Source: Siphonodentalium dalli
Lineage: Eukaryota; Mollusca; Scaphopoda; Gadilida; Siphonodentaliidae
Assembly (NCBI GenBank): GCA_032622095.1
Contig: CP136063.1
Location: 63,375,897-63,439,896 of the forward strand
Direction: 5' to 3'
DNA: 64,000 nucleotides
Below are positions 1-10,203 of the stretch, in pieces (the stretch's first letter is position 1; each line of letters opens with the position of its first letter). The position numbers and the translations under genes are program-made. The notes under the pieces were generated by a model. It ran no database searches. It was not told the origin of the DNA and saw nothing but the letters and a program-made list of their open reading frames with translations.

Positions 1-324
1 TTTTGATGGCATGGCTCGTTATACTCAACTTATACCTGAGTAAATCTAACTGAGGAAAATTAAAGTTAATGTGTCAGCATATATAGGCCTGTATGTGGTC
101 ACCCCCAACCGAAAGTACTTTATCATCCTCCAACCTACCCTAGACCTGTGTATGAATGTGTTCGTCAGACCCCACCCCTATTGGGGGAACTCTTAACAGT
201 GGGAGGAAGGAATGCCATCGAACACACATATAGAGCCGCTCGACCTTAAAAAAACGCTGCGATTAATCGCACGCGCGTGTGCAATGAGAATAGACCCTAA
301 ATATATGTCAATGCCTAACAATCG
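1..324. other. No recognisable feature
   Basis: I see no open frame, repeat copy or RNA gene in this stretch. It leads into a LINE fragment. Confidence 0.4.
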
Positions 325-885
325 CACTTGACAAAGCTTGCCCCAAAACAGAAGTCAAACTCCATACTTGAGGATCTCTAAGGAAACGCTAGAACTTATT
401 AGGCTAAAACGGAAAACCAGGAGGCTATCGGCTAAAAACACATTGCGGAATATAAAACACTATATAACAACCTGAATAGACAAGTAAAACAAAAATTCAA
501 AGAAGCAAAATCTAAATCATGGGGAAAAAATTACATCAAGCCTTAATGAAAGAGAAATGGATAAAAAAAATTGGCAAACTTTCAAAACCCTAACTGGTCA
601 AGGCAAAACAGCAAATGAAAATTCAAAACAGATTCATGACAAAAATGGGAAAAAGTCCGAAAAAATAGGTTGAAACAAATGCAGAGAAAGCCCAAATATT
701 CGCCGAGAGCCTCCGGGACATCCACAAAACACACGAAAGGGACATATTCAATAGGGGTTTCAAACACAAAGTCAATGAATTTATCGATGATAACGTCGAA
801 TTCTTCTCACCATTGCTGGAAGAGTTTGAGGAGAAAGGAGACAAAGATCCCCTGGAAATCACAAACCAGGAGGTGAGACATAATC
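325..885 (+). pseudogene. LINE ORF2 fragment (linker between endonuclease and reverse transcriptase)
   Basis: Translating this stretch in shifting frames gives a lysine- and arginine-rich helical stretch (TLELIRLKRKTRRLSAKN), then a segment with AQIFAESL and PLEITNQEV. Jockey/CR1-type LINEs carry such a stretch between the endonuclease and the reverse transcriptase. There is at least one frameshift near 525 and another near 667, so it is dead. The RT core is absent: homology stops near 885, where a MITE end begins. It could belong to the same LINE family as 6277-7350, which ends just where this segment would start. The family call rests on pattern recognition only. Confidence 0.55.
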
Positions 886-1152
886 TCAAAACAATACAAT
901 CAATCAATCTGGGACATTTGACTTTCGGTGCGTAGCCATAGGAACAGCCCAGTGCTCTATATCGCAATATGGTATCATCCGAATGGTCTGTTCTAAAAAT
1001 AGACATATAAACGGTCCCGATTTAATATTCGTAATAAAATCAATATTAGTTGATGGAAGCTTTTCCGGACAGGGGTCTTCAGTTCATATCTATTATTTTA
1101 TACCCACGCAACTATTTAAAATTTGTTATTTAAAGAGATAATCCATCTTTAA
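885..1152 (+). mobile_element. MITE family B, right half (copy B3)
   Basis: This matches the right half of the elements at 14367-14838 and 16328-16834, from the 'ccaatctgggacattt' region to the terminal AAAGAGATAATCCATCTT followed by TTAA (1149-1152). The left half is missing and the copy abuts LINE sequence. On its right, the foldback-arm sequence starts exactly at the TTAA. Confidence 0.75.
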
Positions 1153-3490
1153 CTACTATATTATAATTTTATATATATAAAGCTATATGATCATAAAGGT
1201 CGCGTTCCCCAACGTCCACAGACATTGCCATCGAGACTATAAATTGTTCTTTAAATACATAGTAAAATAAATTCTCCACAGTTCCTGACATTTTCTTGAA
1301 TAATACCGCCCACATACTGACACTAACCCTGAGAGAGGATAACAAAAACGCATACATTCATGCTATAAAGATATTATCCTTTAGTCCATCCGACTATAGA
1401 ACGGCTTCGAAATGGATGTGGAAATACAATCTTACCACACCAAAAAAAAACCCCGACACGAATGACATTCTATATCTTAAACATGCACCAGTTGTAGGGG
1501 TTGTGTATACCGTGGCCCATTTCATTCCCACTATCATGGCGCATGTCCACAAACTAGCACCGCGAGTATTGTTCTTCTCTGCTGGGAGATATTCGACGAG
1601 ACATATGCGGGACGTCACACAGTTTGCTTCGGATCATGGTCAAGAAGTGTGGGTAGTCGGTACACTATGGTCTTCTCCTTAGCAGATAGACATCTGTCCA
1701 AGCGAATGAGACAGCTAGCAACCGTCGAAACACTGTCGAAGTTGTCCACGTATGCCAATGCGTTCGCTGAGTTTGTGAGTTGACGAACCATCTATTGAGA
1801 AGTGACTAGCTAACTGGTTCGCCAGGTTTTCATGTCGTTATCCCCATGGGGTATGAGACACATACACAGAGATAACATTCTGCAAGCTTGTATACTCATC
1901 GACCATATGCCTTCCTAGTTCAAGATGACGCACAAATTCCATATTTAGCAAATATATAAAATCGTAATCTAGACACCGGAAAATGGATTGTTTGAAACGT
2001 TATGATTAGAGGGACCCTTCTCCCAGGAAGTGGTGAATACTTTGTCGGTGTGAGCGACCTAGATTTATCAGACAAATAAATGGAAGCTGGTCCAGATAAT
2101 TATGGACGTGACGTGGCAAATCAGAATATGTTATCAGGTAATTGTTCTGATATGACTATTCGGCGCACCTACGGTTACGGCCATTATCGGCGCTAAGTGG
2201 AGAATGGATTTCGAAATGGCACATTGCGATATTAATTGTGGGTTTCATCTTTCCAGAAGGATACGAGCTATGTTATGCGTTTTGATACGTTTAAGTTGAA
2301 CTAGTAGATTGTTTATGTACAGTTTCGTCCATACATACCGATATTATGACAAAAAGTTGAAATTAGTATGTGAAAATATCGATTTCTTTTCAATGTGTGG
2401 CTGCCAATTTAGCCGCGATCTTGACTGTGAGTATCAATTGCCAATCCCTAATGAATACTTCATATAAATATTCCATATCAACATGTAATGGTCGCCATTT
2501 TGGCCGCCATCTTCGATTTGGAAAACCATTTCTTGCATGAGATGTAAGGTAATTACTTCACCTCAGTATTTCCAACTCAACTGTAAGCATGGGTGACGTT
2601 GTCTCGACAATAATTCCCAATGGTGTGAATATGAGGAAATTTCGGTGATTTTTCAAAAGCTGTCCGCCATTGTGGGCACCATTTTGGATTTGGAGGACTT
2701 TTATTTGGATATGGTACAAGGAAAGTTCTTCGCCTAAGTGTTCCCAACTCACAATAGTAAGCAGGTGTGGAGTTGTCATGACAATAATGCTCACTGATGT
2801 TAAAATCAGCGATTTTTTATTTCTGGTGGCCATTTTGGCCGCCATCTTGGATTTGGGTGAATATTCCTCAACTCAGGTATAAGAAGAATCCTAGCTCGAG
2901 TATGTTCTGCACATATATATGCATGGGTGTTGTTATGCTAGCAATAACATTCATTTATTCGAAACATTACATCGAGTTATTAGTGTCGATTCGGCTTTGA
3001 CCTATTATACCGGCATTTTGGGAAAACGTGATATCGGACAAAAATATCCCACAATGAATGTATATTATGGTCCCCATGTGTTCACCAATGACTCTTCTAT
3101 ACGATAAATTTATAACATCACGCCAAGATGCCAATATTTTCCCACAGAGACAAACGAAAGGTGGTGAAACGTCAGAAAAATAGCTTATTTTCACATTTCG
3201 GCGGTCATTTTGGCCGCCATATTGGATTCTGGTGTCGGATTTTTGGCTAATTTGTAAGGGTTGTATATTAGCATAACGAATCGAGCGGAAAATAAGACCG
3301 CATGTGATATCATCTTTACTATAACGGCGATAAAAAAGACCTGGTGCATATAAAAACAATGGCCGCCATGATGGACGCCATCTTGTCTGCAGTCTCTGCG
3401 GCCACTTTTTAGAGGAGATATTAAGAAAGAAAATTAGTGGGGTGAAGTTGAGTCCTGGGGGGTGCAGAGGTCGACCAATATCTCCTGGAC
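1149..3490 (+). mobile_element. Solo arm of giant foldback element FB1
   Basis: This stretch is collinear and highly similar to the right arm of the 42429-47382 foldback (44969-47382), and inverted relative to its left arm. It ends at the same terminus, ATATCTCCTGGAC. Homology starts at TTAACTACTATAT, which in the full element lies near the centre. Only one arm is present. The arm contains repeated GCCATTTTGGCCGCCAT modules near 2491, 2666, 2826, 3203 and 3360. Short open frames here (for example 1296-1682 on + and 2967-3515 on -) are not preserved in the sister copies, so I do not call genes. Confidence 0.8.
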
Positions 3491-3894
3491 AAATAACGAT
3501 GAGAAATAAAAACACTTATCTAAGTGTCTACTGAGATGCAGATAACCATTAGAACTAAGTATATATGTCTTATATAAGCTTGTCCCGCTATGTCCGAAGG
3601 CTTTCTACATGGGACAAAAACATACCCCCATAACTTTCTGCTCACGCTTCTTGCCATATATGTCATTGGATTAAGTCAGTGGTGGGTTACATGAAGATCA
3701 AAGGGCGAGTAGTGGGAATAAAAACAAACAATGACTTTTGTTTATTAAACAATATATGAAGGTTTAGCAATTTTAAAGATTACTCTTTAGGAGAAAGTAT
3801 GTGGCCCTGAAAGGGGCCTTTTTATCTTGACTTTCATCTTCTTCGCTATGAACTGCATCTGAAATGATAAACTTGAAAAACACCTGTAATAAAA
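3491..3894. other. No recognisable feature
   Basis: This is an AT-rich gap between the foldback arm and a short tandem repeat. I see no coding or repeat signal. Confidence 0.4.
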
Positions 3895-4215
3895 GACTCG
3901 CCCCAAGGTGAGTGGGCATCAGTAGAATTAGTCGTATCTATTATAATATATATCAACATTTAAATAATTATGATCAGAATCCTACTTATGTCCTCGTTTT
4001 CCGATACCAAGGAACTAACGGTGACTGATCCTAAGGTTAGTTGAATATAAGTAGGATTAGTCACATATATTGTAATATATATCAACATTTAAATAATGGC
4101 ATGATCAGAATCCTACTTATGTCCTGATTTCCGATACCAAGGAACTCCACGTTCAGCGTGTGCCCCTAACGGTGACTGATCCCAAGGTTAGTTGGGCATA
4201 AGTAGGATTCATCAT
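3895..4215. repeat. Tandem repeat, about 2.5 units of 120-155 bp
   Basis: The words 'aatatatatcaacatttaaataat' and 'gatcagaatcctacttatgtcc' recur at about 3945-4000 and 4065-4120. Partial flanks such as 'ataagtaggatt' occur near 4050 and 4200. The unit contains a short inverted repeat (CCTACTTAT / ATAAGTAGG). Confidence 0.7.
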
Positions 4216-5005
4216 GTCATTCTATATACCCTAATTTATATTGATCAAACTGAACAACTGTTGCATATATAACTTTGGGGTTCACTGGTACACATATGAT
4301 GTACCCATGTCTCACATTCTTCTACAGAGCATTCTACCATGTCATCAAATAAATTTGGCAAACGGCATATATCGCAATCCAATTCCAATTCATATGTTAA
4401 TACATGCTTCTTACTGAGTTTCAATTGCTTCTTCTTTGAAGGAAATGTGGAGAAGCATTTATGTTCTAAATAATCTAATCGGTCATTTTTTGCCGGCGTT
4501 CTTGTTTGGACTTTTCCTGCAATTCATTGTCAGCTGTGTCAAATTTAATACCTTCTTCTCTTCGATGTTCTCAATGCCAACACTCATCTCAGAATATGCC
4601 AGCACGATGATAATGCTGGACACACGCACTTCTCTGGGAACAAAGTCACAGGGTACCGATCTCCTCTACTTCCTTCGATGATGAATGAAGATGCTTGTTG
4701 GCAGTGGAACACGTTGCTGAGTCTGGTAGCACTGGTTGCCAAGGCGCGTTGTGATTATCCTGTGGGTTGTTGATTACAGTCGGGCTCTGATGATTCCTCG
4801 GTTGGTATTTGAATGGCTGTTGGCTGGGGCTGATCTTCGGTTGTTAGCTGGCCCTTGACGAATGCGAATGCAACTATATCAAATCCAGTCGTAAGTCGGG
4901 ATTGTTTACCCTGTGCCAATGCATTCTCTTATATAACGAGTTGAAGATCATGTATATGACATGAAAAAAACTAGAGCTTTATGCCTTTTTAACAAATCAA
5001 AATCT
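4216..5005. other. Mostly featureless; one palindrome half-site
   Basis: No convincing coding sequence. A frame of 81 codons at 4436-4681 has no recognisable domain. The only structured signal is half of the P palindrome at 4909-4940. Confidence 0.4.
4909..4940 (+). repeat. P palindrome, left half-site only (P1)
   Basis: It reads CCCTGTGCCAATGCATTCTC followed by TTATATAACGAG, the left arm of the P module, with no matching right arm nearby. Confidence 0.7.
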
Positions 5006-5050
5006 TTAACCCTTTCAGTGCCAGGTCCGATTTTTCTATCAACCCATATA

Positions 5051-5116
5051 CCCTGTGCCAATGCATTCTCTTATATATGCGAGGCGACCTATGCATATAT
5101 AAGAGAATGCATTGGC
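5051..5116. repeat. P palindrome P2
   Basis: Inverted arms CCAATGCATTCTCTTATATA and TATATAAGAGAATGCATTGG are separated by a short GC-rich centre. Outward-facing TATATAAG boxes lie in both arms. Confidence 0.85.
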
Positions 5117-5177
5117 CTAACAATTTTTCATCATTTGTTATTATTTTTTACAATTTTAATAATTTTTTCTCAATGTG

Positions 5178-5208
5178 TCGCCTCGCATATATAAGAGAAT
5201 GCATTGGC
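5178..5208 (-). repeat. P palindrome, right half-site (P3)
   Basis: CGCCTCGCATATATAAGAG followed by AATGCATTGGC is the right arm alone, followed by the same CCTAACAATTTTT context as P2. Confidence 0.75.
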
Positions 5209-5334
5209 CTAACAATTTTTTACAATTTTAATAATTTTTTCTTGTATTCTTTAACAATTTTATAATTTCACCCATACAGAGCCCCAGACAAACATGAGCA
5301 GACGATACTCTTCTATGTGCTTCTATATATGTGT

Positions 5335-6010
5335 GGGGCTCCCTGCAGGGTAATGGATGTTTTTTATTTTATGTCCTAAAAATGGTTTGACGACATTTCT
5401 CGGAAGTACGACGGTCTCAGTATCTCGGAGATGGTGACGAATCTCTGTTCTTAGTTGAAAGTCGCCGACATCACAGAAGCCTCTTTTCATTTCCAGCACG
5501 TAAAACTCTTGAAGGTAGTTGAGCGAGAGGACGATGGAATCTAAATGCACCTGTTTCCAGCCGATCAGTTCCTTGCAGACGCGATTGAAGGATTTCGATA
5601 TGTTGTTGGTGACACCTGAATGGTCATTGAATATGCCGATCTCTTCGAGTATCAACCTGGCGCTGTTGTTCTTGGTTGGCTGCAATAAATGTGTGCTTGC
5701 GTATTCGACGAATGCAGAACTCCAGTTGACTGCCAAAGTTTCGTGTAGTTGGTCTAAAGCATCCTCGTTTGTGGCTCTCATCAATTTCTCAATGCCCTCG
5801 GAGTATACCGATATGTCGTCGGATCTTCCTCCGCGTTAGAGCTCTTTCCATCAATGTATCACATTATTATAATCAATAAATTTTGAAAAATGATCAAGGA
5901 AATATGGGTTGATACAAAAATCTGACTTGGCACTGAAAGGGTTAACCCAATGTTTGAAGTCTGATTTTATGTGATTCCAGCAAAACACAAGTCGGCAGTT
6001 TGGAGCTTTT
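5335..6010 (-). pseudogene. MULE-type transposase C-terminal fragment, interrupted by a TTAA element end
   Basis: The minus strand has an uninterrupted frame of 153 codons (5784-5323) matching the C-terminal half of the transposase pseudogene at 18857-20372. Shared segments include TNEDALDQLH, VNWSSAFVEY, KRGFCDVGDFQLRTE and HHLRD. The third catalytic region reads HSGVTNNISKSFN here but HSGVTNNLSESFN in the other copy, so the expected acidic residue is lysine. Homology continues at 5946-6010 (the CWNHIKSDFKHWV region). Between them, 5839-5945 is the right end of a TTAA element. Too short and too damaged to be active. Confidence 0.75.
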
Positions 6011-6276
6011 CGGTCTATCTGAACACTACTATTATTAATTTGCACTATAGCTATAATAACGAGAAGAATATAAGAAGATAATATGTGGGAAATATTATGT
6101 TCGAGCGAAGAAATATAATTGTTGTAATTTTATTCAGTTATCATTGTGATTTTCATCAAGTTATAAATTAATTAACTTATAAAACAAGAATTATTAGTAA
6201 ATTTCTGAGTTCCTGAAAAAGGATATTTGTGCTATTTGAACTTGAATTATTTGTATTTGTTTTCATTGAGTAAAAT
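6011..6276. other. No clear feature; possible LINE 5' untranslated region
   Basis: AT-rich sequence directly upstream of the LINE endonuclease frame. It could be that element's 5' UTR, but I see no second copy to prove it. Confidence 0.25.
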
Positions 6277-7350
6277 ATGAATATGAATCGGAAAAATTTA
6301 TTAGAAATTAGCTCTTGGAATGTGAATGTCCTTATCAGAAAGGTGAACAATGAAAGAACATCCAAACTAGATAATGAAGAATTCATTGATTGCCTAAATT
6401 CAGATATCATATTCCTACAAGAAATCCATGTTGGTAATAATGAAATCCTCACCCTCCCTGACTATAAGTGCATCATACAATGCAGATGTGAGAACATAAG
6501 TAGGCTTAAAGGTGGGATAGCACTTTTTTATCAAACATACAATTACTAAAGGTGTCACAGTTATTGATAAATCATTGAAAGATGTTATATGGATAAAATT
6601 AGACCAAAAAAATCTTTAAAACCACAAAAGATAGTTTTGTTGCATCTGTTTATATACCTCAAACCAACTCATCATATACAAAAAGAACAGACATTACTCG
6701 GTTATTTTAACCAAACCAGCCACAAGTATTATGACCTACAAACAATTGGGCGATATTTTTTTGTTATGATCTTTGGAGACTTGAATGCTCACATACTGAA
6801 CAGGAATGACGAGGACTTTATCAGAAATGACAACATACTGAATGACTTCTGTCCCGACAATTATATACCAGACAGTATACGTCTCAAGAGAAATACACAA
6901 ATCCCCCAAACAACTGATGTATATGGACAGAACATTTTAGACATGTGTATAGGAGGACAAATGAGGATTCTAAATGGGAGAACGTTGGGGGATTCCATGG
7001 GGAAAATTACGTATCATGGCTACAACGGATCAGCAATTGACGACTACTGCATATGCAGCCCTAATATTTTAAAGGAAATAGTTTGTTTTAAGGTTGGCTC
7101 CTACAACCAACAACTTTCAGATCACTGTATGATAACAGCAAAAATGAGAATAAAAGACGCTGTCTCAAATAAACCTGAGTATACACTGAAACCCCAAGTT
7201 AAAACTTAAAATGGAATGAAACTGAAAAAAGACAATTTGAGAGGCTTGTGGGAGAAAAATTGATAAAATTTGCCCCAGATGTCACTAGTGCTAAGGGCAC
7301 AGAGGACCCAAACCAGATAAATACTATTATAAATACATTCAACCAGCACT
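6277..7350 (+). pseudogene. LINE ORF2 endonuclease (APE-type) domain, 3'-truncated and frameshifted
   Basis: The first methionine (6277) is followed by ISSWNVN, then FLQEIH, IFGDLNAH, ITYHGYNGSAIDDYCI and LSDHCMI. These are, in order, the Asn, Glu, Asp-x-Asn, Ser-x-Ile-Asp and Ser-Asp-His motifs of the apurinic-type endonuclease domain of non-LTR retrotransposons, which nicks target DNA. The frame breaks near 6530 in a T run and again near 6620. After SDH the linker continues to about 7350 and stops, with no reverse transcriptase. Losing the 3' part is unusual, since LINE copies normally lose the 5' part. The zinc-finger gene follows about 260 bp downstream. Confidence 0.85.
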
Positions 7351-7611
7351 TACTGTTAAGGGCCTTTATTCTATATCGTTCCGTGGATGGTTCTGCTGAA
7401 TGAAACCAAATATTAAAACGCCTCTTAATTCAGGCACAGAATATTTCCATTGTCCTTTGTTCGGGGTAGAACTCGATCAAATGATATGTACGTGAGTGAT
7501 ATCACGAAAATATACAATTTACATTTACAGTGTGTTATGTTTGAATTCAATTCGAATCAGATCAGATTTCTATAGACTGTCGTTTTTATGAGATTGGCCT
7601 AATTCCACACA
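7351..7611 (+). promoter_or_regulatory. Probable 5' flank / 5' UTR of the zinc-finger gene
   Basis: An in-frame TAA at 7600-7602 closes the frame just upstream of the 7612 ATG. A pyrimidine-rich stretch ending TTTACAG near 7530 could be a splice acceptor for a non-coding 5' exon. No TATA box stands out. The assignment rests on position. Confidence 0.3.
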
Positions 7612-9075
7612 ATGGCGGATGCTAACATGCATTTTTTTGAGACCGTCCACACCAAGGATAGACGACATCAGTGTGATGTGTGCATGAAATCGTTTTCTAA
7701 CCCCAGCAAACTGGCGAGACATACGAGAATCCACACAGGTGATCGCCCGTACCAATGCGATGTGTGCTTGAAATCGTTCACCCAGAACAGTACTCTGATT
7801 GTACATAAGAGAATCCGGCACACAAGAGATCATCCATATAAATGTGATCAGTGCGGAAAGTCATTCACGAGACAAAATGACTTGCTGATACATAGTAGAA
7901 TCCATACAGGGGATAGACCGTATAAATGTGATCAGTGTGACAAATCATTCACCGTCAATTGTAACCTGACCAAACATAAGAGAATCCACACGGGTGATCG
8001 GCCGTATAAATGTGATTTGTGTGATAAATCATTCAGCGATAGGAGTAACCTAGCCGCACATAAGAAAAAACACTCTGGTGATCGCCCACATCAATATAAT
8101 GTAAGTGATAAAACATTCTCTCAGTTGGGAGATCTTGCGATATTCAAGAACATCCAACCACAGTTAGCCGATCGCCCGTTCACCCAGAACAATGATGTGA
8201 GTGTACACAAGAGAACCCACACAGTCGAGCACCCATATCCCTGTGATATCTGCCCAGAATCATTTATCAGTTCGTATCAGTTGGCTGAACATAAGAGAAT
8301 CCATGCTGGAGATCATCCATATAATTGCAATCTGTGCGGAAAATCATTCAAGAGATCATTTGAATTGCAGACACATAATAGAATCCATACAGGAGATAGG
8401 CCATATAAATGTGATTTTTGTGAGAAAACATTCACTGTCGGGTGTAACCTGACCAAACATAAGAGGACACATACCGGAGATCGCCCGTATCAATGTGATA
8501 TGTGTGAGAAAACATTCAGTGACAGGAGTAACCTGGCTGCACATAAGAGAAAACACACCGGCGATCGTCCGCATCAATGTGATGAATGCGACAAAGCATT
8601 CGCTCAGTCGGGAGATCTGGGGAGACATAAGAGAATCCACACAGGAGATTGTCCGTATCAGTGCGATGTGTGTGATAAATCATTCTCTCGCAAGGGTAAC
8701 TTGGTCGCCCATAAGAGAATCCATACTAAAGAGCGCCCATATCACTGTGATATAGGCCTATGCACGAAGTCATTTATCAGTTCGAGTCGCTTGACAGAAC
8801 ATAAGAGAATTCACACCGGAGAACGTCCGTATCAATGCGATATATGTGAAAAATCATTCAACGTTAAGGCTAGCCTGTTAACACACCAGATATGTCACAG
8901 TGGAGGGCGCCCGTATCAATGCTATATATGCAATAAATCATTCTCACGGCCGGGAACTCTGGCGAGACATGAGAAAATCCACAAAGCAGATCGCCCACCT
9001 CAACAGGATGGAAATGAGAAACAGACACAACCAACAGCTCAAGTTGAATCAACAGAGAAGGTTGTAAGTGCGTGA
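7612..9075 (+). CDS. Poly-C2H2 zinc-finger protein, 487 aa, single coding exon
   Basis: The protein is almost entirely a tandem C2H2 array, with TGDRPY/H-type linkers and 23-residue fingers, so it is a probable sequence-specific nuclear DNA-binding protein. Finger positions (residues): 19-41, 47-70, 76-98, 104-126, 132-154, 160-182, remnant 189-203, 209-231, 237-259, 265-287, 293-315, 321-343, 349-371, 377-401, 407-429, 435-457. Finger 6 (HQYNVSDKTF...) has lost both Cys and both His. Finger 7 keeps only its helix half. Finger 2 has His-x4-His and finger 14 Cys-x4-Cys spacing. The last 30 residues are polar and rich in Gln, Glu and Thr. No KRAB, BTB, ZAD or SCAN domain is present. The ATG has A at -3 and G at +4 and follows an in-frame stop. 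Fingers 3-8 and 9-14 look like a six-finger duplication. I do not recognise an orthologue. Confidence 0.95.
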   Translation: MADANMHFFETVHTKDRRHQCDVCMKSFSNPSKLARHTRIHTGDRPYQCDVCLKSFTQNSTLIVHKRIRHTRDHPYKCDQCGKSFTRQNDLLIHSRIHTGDRPYKCDQCDKSFTVNCNLTKHKRIHTGDRPYKCDLCDKSFSDRSNLAAHKKKHSGDRPHQYNVSDKTFSQLGDLAIFKNIQPQLADRPFTQNNDVSVHKRTHTVEHPYPCDICPESFISSYQLAEHKRIHAGDHPYNCNLCGKSFKRSFELQTHNRIHTGDRPYKCDFCEKTFTVGCNLTKHKRTHTGDRPYQCDMCEKTFSDRSNLAAHKRKHTGDRPHQCDECDKAFAQSGDLGRHKRIHTGDCPYQCDVCDKSFSRKGNLVAHKRIHTKERPYHCDIGLCTKSFISSSRLTEHKRIHTGERPYQCDICEKSFNVKASLLTHQICHSGGRPYQCYICNKSFSRPGTLARHEKIHKADRPPQQDGNEKQTQPTAQVESTEKVVSA

Positions 9076-9633
9076 TAAGTTCAGTATGAGCTTAATGAAA
9101 ATTTAGTTTCAGCTTAGTCATAGCTTACATGTAGTTATACCGGTAGTGGTCATGCTTAGGATACAGTGGTATATATATGATTGATATTGTTCTGCCTTAC
9201 AAATAGGTCATTGTTAACTAAACAGTAATTGTTTTTGGTCTCAAATGAAACCAATATCAGTTGTATTGTAGGTCATTAGTGTGCAGGTTTGGATCATATA
9301 ATATTAATATTTTGTGTTTACAGTACTGTAATTAATTATTTTGCTGACTCAAGTAATACCAACATAAGTTTTATTCGGAAGATTTGAGACTGCGATTAAT
9401 ATTATATTAAAGTTAAATTGAGAGTACATGTATAATATTAACAACTGACGTGGTGTATCTTTCTTTTCATTGAGGAAAGGGGGAAATGTACTCAGTATGT
9501 CATTAATGAATATGTAAGTGTGATGTTTTCGTTGATGATCTGATGAATGGTATTGCTGTGATTGTAATAGTACAGCAGCACGCACCTATAAAAATACGCG
9601 TCTTTGTGAGAAAAATAGCAATCTAATTATCTA
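9076..9633 (+). other. Downstream flank, possible 3' UTR of the zinc-finger gene
   Basis: AT-rich and non-coding. An ATTAAA near 9406 could be a weak polyadenylation signal. A stronger AATAAA followed by GT-rich sequence occurs only at about 12979-13010, beyond several MITEs, so the true 3' end is unclear. Confidence 0.3.
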
Positions 9634-9661
9634 TTAACCCTTTTAATACCCAACAGAACGG

Positions 9662-9705
9662 CCCTGTGCCAATGCATTCTCTTATATATCAGAGAATGCA
9701 TTGGC
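9662..9705. repeat. P palindrome P4 (short form)
   Basis: CCAATGCATTCTCTTATATA runs directly into AGAGAATGCATTGGC. The GC-rich centre of the longer copies is deleted. Confidence 0.85.
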
Positions 9706-9846
9706 TTAACACTATTAAAAATGATAAAATTGTCAAAGAATGTATAAAAATATTATAAAAATTGTTAAAAAATGTAAGAAAAAATTAAAAAATTGTTAAA
9801 GAAAGTAATAAAAAATGGTAAAAAGTGTTAAAAAAAAATTTGTTTA

Positions 9847-9922
9847 TGCCCATGCATTCTTTTATATATGCAAGGCGAAATATGGTCGACTCGCATATAT
9901 AAGAGAATGCATTGGCACAGGG
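9847..9922. repeat. P palindrome P5
   Basis: Inverted arms around a GTCGAC-containing centre. The right arm reads TCGCATATATAAGAGAATGC and continues ATTGGCACAGGG. The left arm has a few substitutions. Confidence 0.85.
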
Positions 9923-10203
9923 GTCAGGGCATAACTGTAACCATCACAATGTGGTCAATGAACCGGTTCCAATGATATCCATATTTGTATGGTATTATTG
10001 AGACAGACCGAAGATATTTTAGGCTGTGGAAGCTTTTTTGGCCGTTTTGTTGGGTAAAGGGTTAAAAATGCACGTTATTGTGAAAGTGCTATTTTTAATA
10101 TGAAACAGTATATCCCGTTGTTGTATCATACCTTCTAAATATGTTTACTAACTCACTTATTAAACATAAACTACATATTTAAACCGCATTATTTACACAT
10201 TGC

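Larger units (their letters stand above)
5006..5945. mobile_element. TTAA-bounded element A3 (piggyBac-like ends) around a MULE fragment
   Basis: The left end is TTAA (5006-5009) followed by CCCTTTCAGTGCCAGGTCCG. The right end is its inverse, finishing GGCACTGAAAGGG then TTAA (5942-5945). The match extends about 40 bp inward. TTAA target duplications and CCC-starting ends are the hallmark of the piggyBac superfamily. The interior holds a P palindrome (5051-5116), a P half-site (5178-5208) and a MULE transposase fragment (5335-5838). No piggyBac transposase is encoded. MULE homology resumes right after the right TTAA, so the two ends may come from different insertions. Confidence 0.65.
9634..10065 (+). 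mobile_element. TTAA MITE family A, copy A1 (432 bp)
   Basis: Bounded by TTAA at 9634-9637 and 10062-10065, with inverted ends (CCCAACAGAACGGCC / GGCCGTTTTGTTGGGTAAAG). It matches A2 (16831-17249) in inverse orientation. Inside are two P palindromes (9662-9705 and 9847-9922) separated by about 140 bp of A-rich short repeats, then a 110 bp unique part. CCC ends with TTAA flanks suggest mobilisation by a piggyBac-type transposase, not present here. Confidence 0.85.

Noticed and set aside
1296-1682. 128-codon + frame in the foldback arm
   Set aside because: The sister arm at 45292-45507 keeps part of the frame but breaks it twice, and the other inverse arm (44580-44299) breaks it elsewhere.
2967-3515. 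182-codon minus frame across the foldback terminus
   Set aside because: It reads through the non-coding end and past the element border. Related frames in 42429-47382 are interrupted.
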